The position numbers and the translations under genes were made by a program. Shown piece by piece: positions 8,024-17,169 of a DNA stretch of 64,000 nt. The notes below the pieces were generated by a model. That model was not told where the DNA came from. It did no database searches and saw only the letters and a list, made by a program, of their open reading frames with translations. How positions within the stretch are numbered: the stretch's first letter is position 1; every line of letters begins with the position of its first letter. Origin of the DNA: Pseudomonas sp. GM74 (GTDB taxonomy: Bacteria; Pseudomonadota; Gammaproteobacteria; Pseudomonadales; Pseudomonadaceae); the NCBI RefSeq assembly GCF_000282455.1, contig NZ_AKJG01000049.1:1-64000 (forward strand). The letters run 5' to 3'.

Positions 8024-9415
8024 ATGACTGCGAAGGTGCAATTGATCTCCCCGGTCGATGGCCGGGTGTACGTCGAACGAGAGATGGCCGATGCGGCGCA
8101 GGTCGAGCAGGCGCTGACCGCCGCTGCCAGCGCACAGGCGGCATGGCAACGCCGCTCACTGAGCGAACGCGCAGCATTGTGCAGCGCCGCAGTGGACGCG
8201 ATGTTGTCGATGCAGGCCGACATCGTGCCGGAACTGGCCTGGCAGATGGGCCGCCCGGTGCGTTATGGCGCCGGCGAACTGCGCGGTTTTGCCGAACGTG
8301 CCCGGCACATGATCGCCATCGCGCCGCAAGCGCTGGCCGCTGTAGAGCCGGAGCCTGTGGCGGGTTTTCGACGCTATATCAAGCGCGAGCCGCTGGGCAC
8401 GGTGCTGGTGGTCGCGCCGTGGAACTACCCCTATTTGACGGCGGTAAACACGATCATCCCGGCGCTGATGGCCGGCAACAGCGTGATCCTCAAGCATGCG
8501 TCGCAGACGCTGCTGGTGGGCGAGCGTTTCGCCGAGGCCATGCGCCGCGCCAATCTGCCGGATGGCCTGTTCCACAACCTGCTGCTCGATCATCGGCAGA
8601 CCGCCGCGATCATTGATTCGGGCCGGGTACAGCAGGTCAACTTCACCGGTTCAGTCGATGCCGGCAAGGCCATGGAAAGCGCCGCCACTGGACGCTTCAT
8701 CGGCGTGGGCCTGGAGCTCGGCGGCAAGGATCCGGCCTACGTGCGGGCTGACGCCAACCTCGAGCATGCGGTGGAAAACCTGGTGGACGGCAGTTTCTTC
8801 AATTCCGGGCAGAGTTGCTGCGCCGTGGAGCGCATCTACGTCGACCAGAAAATCTTCCCGGTGTTTGTCGAGCGCTTCGCCGAACTGACCCGCCAGTACG
8901 TGCTGGGCAACCCGCTGGACGAAGCCACCACCCTCGGTCCGCTGGTGACACCGGGTGCCGCATTTTTCGTTCGTGGCCAGATCGCCGAAGCGCTGGCCCA
9001 GGGCGCGACGGCGCTGATCGATTCGCAGGCCTTTACCGCCGACGTGCCGGGCAGCGCCTACCTCGCGCCGCAGGTCCTGGTCGATGTCAGCCATCAAATG
9101 TCAGTCATGCGCGATGAAAGCTTTGGCCCGGTGGTTGGCATCATGCCGGTGGCCAGCGATGACGAGGCCATTGCCTTGATGAACGACAGTGAATTCGGGC
9201 TCAGCGCGTCCATCTGGACCCGGGACCTCGCAGCAGCCGAACGCCTGGGCAACCAGATCGCCACCGGCACGCTGTTCATGAACCGCTGCGATTACCTGGA
9301 CCCGGCGCTGGCCTGGACCGGCATGAAGAACAGCGGGCGCGGCGTCACCCTGTCGCCACTGGGTTACGAGCACCTGACCCGGGCCAAATCCTTTCATCTG
9401 CGTCACGAGGTGTAG
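8024..9415 (+). CDS. NAD(P)-dependent aldehyde dehydrogenase
   Basis: 463 residues of the ALDH superfamily. Visible are the WNYPYLTAVNTIIPALMAGN cofactor region, LELGGKDPAYV with the catalytic glutamate, FFNSGQSCCAVERIYV with the nucleophilic cysteine, and DESFGPVVGIMPV near the C-terminus. The frame begins further upstream inside the ligase gene; the ATG at 8024, seven bases after the ligase stop, gives the family N-terminus. In context it probably oxidises the aldehyde made by the neighbouring iron alcohol dehydrogenase or by amine oxidation of a gamma-glutamylated intermediate. Confidence 0.9.
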   Translation: MTAKVQLISPVDGRVYVEREMADAAQVEQALTAAASAQAAWQRRSLSERAALCSAAVDAMLSMQADIVPELAWQMGRPVRYGAGELRGFAERARHMIAIAPQALAAVEPEPVAGFRRYIKREPLGTVLVVAPWNYPYLTAVNTIIPALMAGNSVILKHASQTLLVGERFAEAMRRANLPDGLFHNLLLDHRQTAAIIDSGRVQQVNFTGSVDAGKAMESAATGRFIGVGLELGGKDPAYVRADANLEHAVENLVDGSFFNSGQSCCAVERIYVDQKIFPVFVERFAELTRQYVLGNPLDEATTLGPLVTPGAAFFVRGQIAEALAQGATALIDSQAFTADVPGSAYLAPQVLVDVSHQMSVMRDESFGPVVGIMPVASDDEAIALMNDSEFGLSASIWTRDLAAAERLGNQIATGTLFMNRCDYLDPALAWTGMKNSGRGVTLSPLGYEHLTRAKSFHLRHEV

Positions 9416-9418
9416 ACC

Positions 9419-10579
9419 ATGAACCTGACAGGAAACTGGAGCTACCCCACGAGCGTTCGTTTCGGTGTCGGGCGCATCGCCGAACTGGCCGAGGTCTGTC
9501 GCAGCCAGGGTATCCAGCGACCCTTGCTGGTGACCGACAGCGGCCTGGCGCGCGCACCGATCACCACGGCGGCCCTCGACGCATTGCGCACCGCCGGCCT
9601 TGGCGTGGCGCTGTTTTGTGACCTCAAGCCCAACCCGGTCGAAGCCAACCTCGCCGGCGGGCTCGACGCCTGGCGTGCCGGCCAGCACGATGGCGTGATC
9701 GCTTTCGGCGGCGGCAGTGGCCTGGACATGGGCAAGCTCATTGCCTTCATGAGCGGCCAGACCCGCCCGGTCTGGGACTTCGAAGACATCGGCGACTACT
9801 GGACCCGCGCCGAAGACAGCCGCATCGCCCCGGTCATTGCCGTGCCGACCACGGCGGGGACCGGCTCGGAAGTCGGTCGCGCGGCGGTGATCATCGACGA
9901 GCGCACCCACACCAAACGCATCATCTTCCACCCGAAAATGATGCCGCGCGTGGTGATCAGCGACCCGGCCCTCACGGTCGGCATGCCCGCCAAGATCACC
10001 GCCGGCACCGGCATGGACGCGTTGTCCCATTGCCTGGAGGCGTACTGCGCCCCCGGTTTTCACCCCCTGGCCGATGGCATTGCCGTGGAAGGCATGCGCC
10101 TGGTGGCCAACTCTCTGGTGAAGGCCGTACACACGCCATCGGACCTTGAGGCCCGCGCGCAAATGCTCGCGGCGGCAGCCATGGGCGCCACGGCATTCCA
10201 GAAAGGCCTGGGCGGGATGCACGCGCTCTCGCATCCGGTGGGTGCGCTGTACGACACCCATCACGGCATGACCAACGCCACCTTCATGCCCTATGTCCTG
10301 CACTTCAATCGCTCGGCCATCGAGGAACGCATCACCCGCCTGGCGGCGTACCTGCGCCTGCCCTCCCCGGGGTTCGACAGTTTCCTGGCCTTCGTCCTCA
10401 AGCTGCGCAAGGACATCGGCGTGCCCCATACCCTGGTTGAACTGGGCGTGGATGACCGGCAGGCCGACCTGATCGCGGACATGGCGATTGTCGACCCTTC
10501 GGCAGGTGGCAACCCACTGCCCTTGACCCGGGACGGAGTGGCAAAGATTTTCGACGCTGCACTTCACGGCCGTCTGTAG
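9419..10579 (+). CDS. Iron-containing alcohol dehydrogenase
   Basis: 386 residues of the Fe-ADH (group III) family. FGGGSGLDMGK is the nucleotide-binding turn, PTTAGTGSEVGRAAVI the family signature, and HCLEAYCAPGFHPLADG, HALSHPVGALYDTHHG carry the metal-binding histidines. It starts three bases after the aldehyde dehydrogenase stop, so the two are almost certainly a consecutive alcohol to aldehyde to acid pair. The TAG stop lies inside the left arm of a REP element (CTGTAGGAGCG), so the last codons have been set by that repeat. Substrate unknown. Confidence 0.9.
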   Translation: MNLTGNWSYPTSVRFGVGRIAELAEVCRSQGIQRPLLVTDSGLARAPITTAALDALRTAGLGVALFCDLKPNPVEANLAGGLDAWRAGQHDGVIAFGGGSGLDMGKLIAFMSGQTRPVWDFEDIGDYWTRAEDSRIAPVIAVPTTAGTGSEVGRAAVIIDERTHTKRIIFHPKMMPRVVISDPALTVGMPAKITAGTGMDALSHCLEAYCAPGFHPLADGIAVEGMRLVANSLVKAVHTPSDLEARAQMLAAAAMGATAFQKGLGGMHALSHPVGALYDTHHGMTNATFMPYVLHFNRSAIEERITRLAAYLRLPSPGFDSFLAFVLKLRKDIGVPHTLVELGVDDRQADLIADMAIVDPSAGGNPLPLTRDGVAKIFDAALHGRL

Positions 10580-10675
10580 GAGCGAGCCTGCTCGCGATGG
10601 ACTTGTGGATGACGCGGGGTGTCAGGCTCCCCGCGTCATCGTTGACGTTCATCGCGAGCAGGCTCGCTCCTACAG
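10574..10675. repeat. REP pair supplying the Fe-ADH stop codon
   Basis: CTGTAGGAGCGAGCCTGCTCGCGATGG and its inverted copy ATCGCGAGCAGGCTCGCTCCTACAG enclose about 45 nt, themselves partly self-complementary (GATGACGCGG / CCGCGTCATC). The TAG of the upstream gene is bases 4-6 of the left arm. The pair sits between the dehydrogenase and the permease gene and could act as an mRNA stabiliser or partial terminator. Confidence 0.88.
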
Positions 10676-10742
10676 AAAACCAAGGTCGAGCCTACGGCGG
10701 CTCAGTTCGGCCTGTCCAAAACCTGAAAAGGGGCACACAACA

Positions 10743-12305
10743 ATGAACCCAACAAGCCAGCCGGGCACCGAAGCGCACGACGATGACGTCAAGGTGCTGC
10801 ACAGCATGGGCTATGCCCAGCAACTCTCACGACGAATGGGGGTTTTCTCCAACTTCGCCATTTCCTTTTCGATCATCTGCATCCTCTCGGGTGGTATCAA
10901 CTCACTGGCCCAGGGCACCTCGGGCGCCGGTGGCATATCCATCGGGATCGGCTGGCCGATCGGCTGCCTGATCTCCGGGGTATTCGCCATGGCCATGGCG
11001 CAGATTTCCTCGGCCTACCCCACCGCCGGCGGCCTGTATCACTGGGGCTCGATCCTCGGTAACCGCTTCACCGGCTGGCTGACCGCGTGGTTCAACCTGC
11101 TGGGTCTGGTCACGGTGCTGGGCGCGATCAACGTGGGCACCTATTACTTCTTTTTCGGTGCCTTCGGACCGGCACTGGGCATGGAGGACACGACCACGGT
11201 CCGGGTGATTTTCCTGGCAATCCTCACGGGCCTGCAAGCCTTGTGCAACCACTTGGGTATCGGCCTGACGGCCAAGCTCACCGACTTCTCCGGCTACCTG
11301 ATCTTCGCCACGGCGCTGGCGCTGACCATCGTCTGCCTGATCTCGGCACCCAGCTATGAATTCGCGCGGTTGTGGACCTTCGGCAACTATTCCGGCGAAG
11401 CGGGCGGCAACGTCTGGCCGCAGGTCTCCAACGGCTGGGTGTTCATGCTCGGCCTGCTGTTGCCGATCTACACCATCACCGGCTATGACGCCTCTGCGCA
11501 TACCTCCGAGGAAACCCGCAACGCGGCCATGTCGGTGCCCCGCGGCATGGTCATGTCGGTGGTCTGGTCGTTGCTGTTCGGCTGGCTGATGCTCAGCGCG
11601 TTCGTGCTGATGCTGCCGAACATGGACGAGGCGGCCAAGCAAGGCTGGAACGTGTTTTTCTGGGCCATGAACACCCAGGTCAACCCGACCTTGAAACTGG
11701 TGCTTTTCGTGGCGATTTTCATCTCGCAGGTGCTCTGCGGACTGGCCACCGTCACCTCGGTTTCACGCATGATCTTCGCGTTCTCCCGGGACGGTGGCCT
11801 GCCCTGCTCCAAAGCCCTGGCCTCGGTCTCGCCGACCTTTCGCAGCCCGGTGGCGGCGATCTGGACCGGTGCCACCCTTGCCGTGTTGTTCGACTGGGGC
11901 TCGTCGGTGATCTCGGTCGGAGCAACACCGGTCTATACGATCGTGGTGTCCTGCACGGTGATCTTCCTGTTCTTCTCCTTCGCCATTCCCATCGTGCTCG
12001 GCCTGTTTACCTACGGGACGTCGAAGTGGCCGACCATGGGGCCATGGAACATGGGGCGATTCTGGTACTCGGTGTTCGCCATCCTCTCGATCCTGTCGAT
12101 GATCATCATTTTCGTCATCGGCATCCAGCCACCGAACGATTGGGCGCTGTACATCACCATCGGTTTCCTGGTGCTGACGGCCATCGTCTGGTTCGGTTTT
12201 GAAGCCCGGCGCTTCCAGGGGCCACCGGTGGGCGACATGATCGTCAAGCGCCAGGCTGAAATTGCTGCGGCGGAGGCGGCGTTGAATAAACAAACCGGAG
12301 TTTGA
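10743..12305 (+). CDS. APC-superfamily amino acid/amine permease
   Basis: 520 residues with about 12 TM segments. The N-terminus LSRRMGVFSNFAISFSIICI followed by AYPTAGGLYHWGSILG is characteristic of the APC branch that includes GABA and other amino-acid permeases of the eukaryotic-like ACT type. ITGYDASAHTSEETRNA matches the conserved loop after TM6. The ATG at 10743 is preceded by AAAAGGGG. As the last gene of the ligase/dehydrogenase set it is the probable uptake system for the pathway's substrate. It also resembles choline/ethanolamine-type permeases, and I cannot choose among these. Confidence 0.87.
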   Translation: MNPTSQPGTEAHDDDVKVLHSMGYAQQLSRRMGVFSNFAISFSIICILSGGINSLAQGTSGAGGISIGIGWPIGCLISGVFAMAMAQISSAYPTAGGLYHWGSILGNRFTGWLTAWFNLLGLVTVLGAINVGTYYFFFGAFGPALGMEDTTTVRVIFLAILTGLQALCNHLGIGLTAKLTDFSGYLIFATALALTIVCLISAPSYEFARLWTFGNYSGEAGGNVWPQVSNGWVFMLGLLLPIYTITGYDASAHTSEETRNAAMSVPRGMVMSVVWSLLFGWLMLSAFVLMLPNMDEAAKQGWNVFFWAMNTQVNPTLKLVLFVAIFISQVLCGLATVTSVSRMIFAFSRDGGLPCSKALASVSPTFRSPVAAIWTGATLAVLFDWGSSVISVGATPVYTIVVSCTVIFLFFSFAIPIVLGLFTYGTSKWPTMGPWNMGRFWYSVFAILSILSMIIIFVIGIQPPNDWALYITIGFLVLTAIVWFGFEARRFQGPPVGDMIVKRQAEIAAAEAALNKQTGV

Positions 12306-12329
12306 TGGCCGCTGCGTGCATTTTGTCCA

Positions 12330-12359
12330 GTCCTGAATCAGGTTCACGCCTGCTTCAGG
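12330..12359 (+). terminator. Possible terminator hairpin after the permease gene
   Basis: TCCTGAATCAGG-ttcacg-CCTGCTTCAGGA pairs at 11 of 12 positions but no T-run follows, so it may be a rho-dependent stop or a 3'-end protector. The remaining 12306-12586 stretch holds no recognisable gene; the T6SS operon promoter should lie there, but I could not identify a -24/-12 or a good -35/-10 motif. Confidence 0.4.
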
Positions 12360-12586
12360 ACTCGCCCCCGGTACCCACGTATCTCCCGCCGCCCAAAACA
12401 AAAAAACGTACAGAGCCACTCCGTCGATCGCGATCGCGCTGACAAATCCGCCTCTAAAAAAGGAAGCGTCCTACATACAAGCAAATTCCTGTGCGTCTTA
12501 ATCCCCCGTCTTTGGATCTTGCCGGGAACAGGTGCATGCCGTTTCTGGGGCAAACACGGATCGCTGATGCCGCAGGAAGCTTGTTA

Positions 12587-15142
12587 ATGGAACTGACAAA
12601 AATATTCTCGCCACAGAACCGGCGTCTGATCAAGTTCACCTCCCCGATTGCAAACCAGCAGGAGCTGCTGCTCGAGCACTTTTCCGGCGCCGAGGGCGTG
12701 TCGACCCTATTCAGTTTCGAGTTGTCGCTGATCAGCCAGGATGCGCGCCTGGAACTCAAGTCGTTAATGGGGCAACCGGCATCACTCGAGATAGAATTGG
12801 CGAGCGGCGAGGCGCGGTACATTCACGGCTACATCAGTCGATTCAGCCTGCAGAACAGTGACGGCGGCCTGGCTTGCTATTCGGCCACCTTGAGCCCCTG
12901 GCTATGGATGCTGTCGCGACGCTTCGACTCGCGGATCTTTCAAGAGCAGACCCTCGAAGACATCCTGCGCACGGTGTTCGCCCACTATGGCGTGCTGCCC
13001 AGGTTCGAGTTCCGCCTGGAGCAGCCGCTCAACTCCCACAGCTACATCACGCAATACCGCGAGAGCGATCTGGATTTCGTCCTGCGCCTGCTGGAACGAG
13101 AGGGGTTGTTGTTCTACTTCGAGCATACGAAGGAAGAACACCGCCTGATCATCACCGACCATTCCCGCCACCTTGAGCCGCTGGCCCGGCAACCGCGGAT
13201 CCGCTACCACAGCGCGGCGGTCACCGAGACCGCCGACTCGATCACCCGATGGAGCAGCCATCGGGTTCTGCAGTCCGGCAAGATGGCCATCCAGACGTTC
13301 GACTACCGGCAGCCGCGCAATCCGCTGCCGGTCAGCATGCCCAGCCTCAACGTCCAGGGCGATGTCCCTGCCTACGAGATCTACGACTTTCCCGGTCATT
13401 ACAGCCACGGGATGCCCGCAGAGGGCGAAGCGCTGGTGCGGCATCGACTCGAAGCCCTGGAGGTACAGGGCAAGACGTTTGAGGGCGCCAGCAACTGTCG
13501 CGCCATGCTGCCGGGCTACACCTTCGAACTGACCCAGCACTTCGATCACGATGCTGATCCCGTGGATGATCGTCAGTTCCTCCTGCTCAAGGTGGAGCAC
13601 CAAGGCCGCAACAACTACCTGACGGATCAACCGGCGAGCTACGACAACCGTTTCGTCTGCATCCGCCACAAGATTGCCTTTCGCCCACCGATCATGACCC
13701 AGCGGCCGACGATTTCCGGGCCGCTCACCGCCATTGTGGTGGGCCCGGCAGGTGAGGAGGTTTTCACCGACGAGCTGGCGCGCGTGCAAGTGCGCTTTCA
13801 TTGGCAGCGGGCGCAGGACCCCGCCCAGGGCACGACCTGGCTAAGGGTCGCCATGCCCAGCGGCGGCGCCGGCTTCGGCCATCAGTTCTTGCCGCGCATC
13901 GGTCAGGAAGTGCTGGTGACTTTCCTCGGCGGCGACATCGACCGCCCCCTGGTGACGTCGGTGCTCTACAACGCCGACCATGTTCCGCCGCACTTCAGTA
14001 ACGCCACGGGGTTGCCGGGCAATCGAACCTTATCCGGGATCCAGACCCGGGAACATCAGGGCAAGGGCTTCAACGAACTGCTCTTCGACGATACACCCGG
14101 CGCGTTGCGCGCCCGACTGGGCACGACTCATCAGGCCACCGCGCTGAATCTGGGCAAGCTCGTCACGCCGCGAACCGACGGGCAGGCCCAGGCACGCGGC
14201 CAGGGCGCCGAACTGCGCAGCGATGCCGCGATTGCCCTGCGGGCGGCCCAAGGGCTGTTGTTGACCACCTACGCTCGCCACGAGGCGCAGGGCTCACAAC
14301 TGGACCGCGAAGAACTGCTCAAGCTGTTGGCCGAGTGCGGCGAGCTGTTCCAGTCCCTCGGCCAGACCGCCGCTGCCCGTGGCAGCCCGAAGATCGACCC
14401 CCAGGGCATCGAGGCGTTGCGCCAGTCGTTGAGTCAATGGCCGGCCCCCGAAAGCAACAGTCCGGGCGAGCCGGTGATCGCGGTGGCGGCTGAAGCCGGC
14501 ATTGCCAGTGCCACGCCGCGCTCGCAGGTGCATTACGCCGGTGAAAACCATGACACCACCGCCCAGGATCATTTGCAGTTGACCTGCGGCGCGGCCATGC
14601 GCCTGCACGCCGGCAAAGGCATCAGCGCCTTCGCCCAGGACGAGGGCATCAGCGCCATCGCCAATCGCGGCAAGGTGCTGGTGCAGGCCCAGGACGACGA
14701 CCTGGTGCTCAACGCGCAAAAGAACCTGCACCTGTCGGCGGCCGAAGGCGAGGTGCTCATCACCGCCCCCACCATCCGCCTGGTGGCCGATGACGGCAGC
14801 TACATCAGGATCGGTGGCGGGGTCGAGATCGGTACCCAGGGCAAGGCGATTGTGCATGCCGGCGAGCATGACTGGGTGGGGCCCAAGACCGACAGTGCCT
14901 CGATGCCCACGTTTGGTCGTGACCCCGCCGCTCAACGTCTGGCCTTTCACTACCCCGGCCACGACGACGGCAGCGCCCGACTGGCGGTCGAGCATGCTTA
15001 CCAAATCAAACTGGAGGATGGCAGTACGGTGCAAGGACTGACGGATTCAAGCGGACTGACCGAGCAGCTGGAGCGCGAGCAGATGTATCAGGCGCAAACG
15101 GCGGCGATGCGTGACAAAGGCCCGAACGGTGGCCGCCAATGA
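12587..15142 (+). CDS. vgrG: T6SS spike protein VgrG with DUF2345 and C-terminal extension
   Basis: 851 residues. The N-terminal gp27-like part starts at FSPQNRRLIKFTSP and contains QYRESDLDFVLRLLEREGL, a VgrG hallmark. The OB-fold/gp5 region has RVQVRFHWQRAQDP, WLRVAMPSGGAGFG and FLPRIGQEVLVTFLGGD. A DUF2345 beta-helix follows (about 610-790; HLSAAEGEVLITAPTIRLVA). The last ~65 residues (AYQIKLEDGSTVQGLTDSSG) look like the transthyretin-like extension used for effector loading. The ATG at 12587 has AGGAAG upstream; the open frame starts at 12491. ATGA overlap couples it to the lipase gene. Order matches P. aeruginosa vgrG2b-tle3-tla3 (PA0262-PA0259) except for the missing tli3. Confidence 0.95.
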   Translation: MELTKIFSPQNRRLIKFTSPIANQQELLLEHFSGAEGVSTLFSFELSLISQDARLELKSLMGQPASLEIELASGEARYIHGYISRFSLQNSDGGLACYSATLSPWLWMLSRRFDSRIFQEQTLEDILRTVFAHYGVLPRFEFRLEQPLNSHSYITQYRESDLDFVLRLLEREGLLFYFEHTKEEHRLIITDHSRHLEPLARQPRIRYHSAAVTETADSITRWSSHRVLQSGKMAIQTFDYRQPRNPLPVSMPSLNVQGDVPAYEIYDFPGHYSHGMPAEGEALVRHRLEALEVQGKTFEGASNCRAMLPGYTFELTQHFDHDADPVDDRQFLLLKVEHQGRNNYLTDQPASYDNRFVCIRHKIAFRPPIMTQRPTISGPLTAIVVGPAGEEVFTDELARVQVRFHWQRAQDPAQGTTWLRVAMPSGGAGFGHQFLPRIGQEVLVTFLGGDIDRPLVTSVLYNADHVPPHFSNATGLPGNRTLSGIQTREHQGKGFNELLFDDTPGALRARLGTTHQATALNLGKLVTPRTDGQAQARGQGAELRSDAAIALRAAQGLLLTTYARHEAQGSQLDREELLKLLAECGELFQSLGQTAAARGSPKIDPQGIEALRQSLSQWPAPESNSPGEPVIAVAAEAGIASATPRSQVHYAGENHDTTAQDHLQLTCGAAMRLHAGKGISAFAQDEGISAIANRGKVLVQAQDDDLVLNAQKNLHLSAAEGEVLITAPTIRLVADDGSYIRIGGGVEIGTQGKAIVHAGEHDWVGPKTDSASMPTFGRDPAAQRLAFHYPGHDDGSARLAVEHAYQIKLEDGSTVQGLTDSSGLTEQLEREQMYQAQTAAMRDKGPNGGRQ

Positions 15143-17169
15143 GTAGCGAAGAGATGTACTGCGTGGCGCAACTCACCACCCGCCTGATGCCCAACTGCAA
15201 CACCGTGCGCAAAATGGAAGTGCCCGCCGACCTGCCGGGGGTGGTGATCTTCCTGCATGGCGTGAATGATCCCGGGGCGTCCTATGAGTCGGTGGAAACC
15301 GGGTTGTGCCAGGGGGTTAACGAGCGGCTGGATCGGCCGGATCTCAAGGCGGGGCGGTATGGGGCCAAGTACAACGAGGCTAACAGTACGCCCAGGAAGG
15401 CGTGGAAGGACAACGAGGGGCAAATACTCGACGATCCGGATACTTACCTCTACCAGCGCGACACCGAGGCCCCCAAGACCCGCAGCCTGTTGATCCCGTT
15501 TTATTGGGGCTACCGGGCCGAACCCGGAGAGATAAAACGCGATAAAAATGGCGATCCGGCCCGGTTGCGCGATCAATTCCTGGACCGGTTCGACAACCGT
15601 CTGGACCGTCACTTCGCCAAGGGCGGCGGATTTTTCGCTAACGCCACCAACAATTTGCTGGAGATGTACGAAGAAGGGTTCGCCAAATGGCTGCGCCATT
15701 GGGTTCAACCCACCATGCCTAACTCCCTGTACATGGGCAAGGCGCCGCATCGACGGTATTTCGTGCTGGCCGCGACCCGGCTGGCGATGCTGGTCAGCGA
15801 GATCCGCCGCGTCTCACCCGATGAAACCATCACCATCATGGGGCACAGCCAGGGCACGCTGATCACCTTGCTCGCCCAGGCCATGCTGGTGGATCGCGGT
15901 GAACGCTGCGCCGACTGCGCCATCATGGTGGCCTCGCCCTATTCGGTACTGCCAGATGCGACGCCGAAAAATATGCGAACCCTGCAGACCCTGATCGACA
16001 TCGTGCAACACACCACTCAATCCCCCCATACGCACCCACCCCTCAGTGCCGTGCGCTGTGGCGTACCGGGTTATGGCGGTCGCACGGGGCCGCGCTGGTC
16101 ACCCGAACAAGGCCGGCGTCTTGGCGCAGACGGGAAAACCCTGGTGTTTCCCGAGCGCGACAACCGCGGCAAGGTTTACCTGTATTTCTGCCCGGACGAC
16201 ACCACCGTAGCGCTGGATGATGTGCAAGGCATCGGCACTTACGGCGTGCCGGACGAGCTGCCCGATGGCCAGCCGGCCATGACCGCGTTGCAGTCCATGC
16301 GTTTCTACCAGCGCCTGTGGACCAAGCGCCTGCGTGACGGCGAGCCGGTACTGGTTGGCAAACCGCCGCAAGCGGACTTCACCCGTGCCGAAGGCGAGCC
16401 GCGTTATCCCGGTGGCTGGTCAGTGGCCGCGATAGCCTCGCAAACAGGGATCCGTGAAGGCCAGGAACGCAACATCAACGCCGAACAACTGCACCCACCC
16501 CATGCACCGCAGATGTTTGGTGGCGAAGCCGTGACGGGGTCTACCCATGAGGCAGGAAAGGATCGACCGGATGCGGTGTCGCAAAACGCGGCATTGGGCA
16601 ACCCCGGCGCCTCTTTCAAATGGATTTATGTGACCAACAGTGACAAGCGACTCGACCTGGACGATGGGCTTGTTCGCTGGAATCACGGCAAAGAGCCCGA
16701 CGACCAGACCCGGGCCCTGCGCCAGACGCCAGTGTCCGGCAACCCGATGCTCAATCGTAAGGACCACTACCGCATCTACCGTGAGGAAACCCCTAACGAA
16801 ATCCGTGCACGCATGCAGGTTGACCAGAAGGAATGGACTGACAACAGCTATCACTCGGCGGTATTGCGCAGCCCGGAGAACCATCGCTGGGTGACGGCGA
16901 TGGATATTGCGATTGGGCAGGCCAGGTGTCTGGATGATCCGGTGATGCGGGAGGTGTTGGTGGCGATTGCGGATTGGAAACTAGATGAGGGGCGATTCGA
17001 TAAAGTCATGAAAATGGAAGGTTGGTCGCGACTGAGCGCTGAGGCTCAAGCATTGGTCGAGGCCAGCTATCTGTATTACGACCAGGGCAAGTTTCCTTCA
17101 ACCGAACTGGTTTCGCTGACACCGCCGCAACTGGTGATGGCGTCATTGGGAAAAGGAGTACACCCATGA
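15139..17169 (+). CDS. tle3: T6SS phospholipase effector, Tle3-type (DUF3274)
   Basis: 676 residues of the T6SS alpha/beta-hydrolase lipases. VVIFLHGVNDPGASYE (about 35-50) forms the oxyanion-hole strand and ITIMGHSQGTLITLL places the nucleophile serine at about residue 237 in GHSQG. The C-terminal half, with repeated aromatic/charged segments such as YREETPNEIRARMQVDQKEW, matches the DUF3274 part of Tle3. There is no signal peptide, as expected for a VgrG-delivered effector. It is coupled by ATGA overlaps to vgrG upstream and to the DUF2875 gene downstream. In P. aeruginosa an immunity gene tli3 lies between vgrG and tle3; none is present here. Confidence 0.88.
   Translation: MSSEEMYCVAQLTTRLMPNCNTVRKMEVPADLPGVVIFLHGVNDPGASYESVETGLCQGVNERLDRPDLKAGRYGAKYNEANSTPRKAWKDNEGQILDDPDTYLYQRDTEAPKTRSLLIPFYWGYRAEPGEIKRDKNGDPARLRDQFLDRFDNRLDRHFAKGGGFFANATNNLLEMYEEGFAKWLRHWVQPTMPNSLYMGKAPHRRYFVLAATRLAMLVSEIRRVSPDETITIMGHSQGTLITLLAQAMLVDRGERCADCAIMVASPYSVLPDATPKNMRTLQTLIDIVQHTTQSPHTHPPLSAVRCGVPGYGGRTGPRWSPEQGRRLGADGKTLVFPERDNRGKVYLYFCPDDTTVALDDVQGIGTYGVPDELPDGQPAMTALQSMRFYQRLWTKRLRDGEPVLVGKPPQADFTRAEGEPRYPGGWSVAAIASQTGIREGQERNINAEQLHPPHAPQMFGGEAVTGSTHEAGKDRPDAVSQNAALGNPGASFKWIYVTNSDKRLDLDDGLVRWNHGKEPDDQTRALRQTPVSGNPMLNRKDHYRIYREETPNEIRARMQVDQKEWTDNSYHSAVLRSPENHRWVTAMDIAIGQARCLDDPVMREVLVAIADWKLDEGRFDKVMKMEGWSRLSAEAQALVEASYLYYDQGKFPSTELVSLTPPQLVMASLGKGVHP

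Noticed and set aside
12330..12359. Strong rho-independent terminator after the permease
   Set aside because: The stem is good but no T-run follows; kept only as a low-confidence hairpin.
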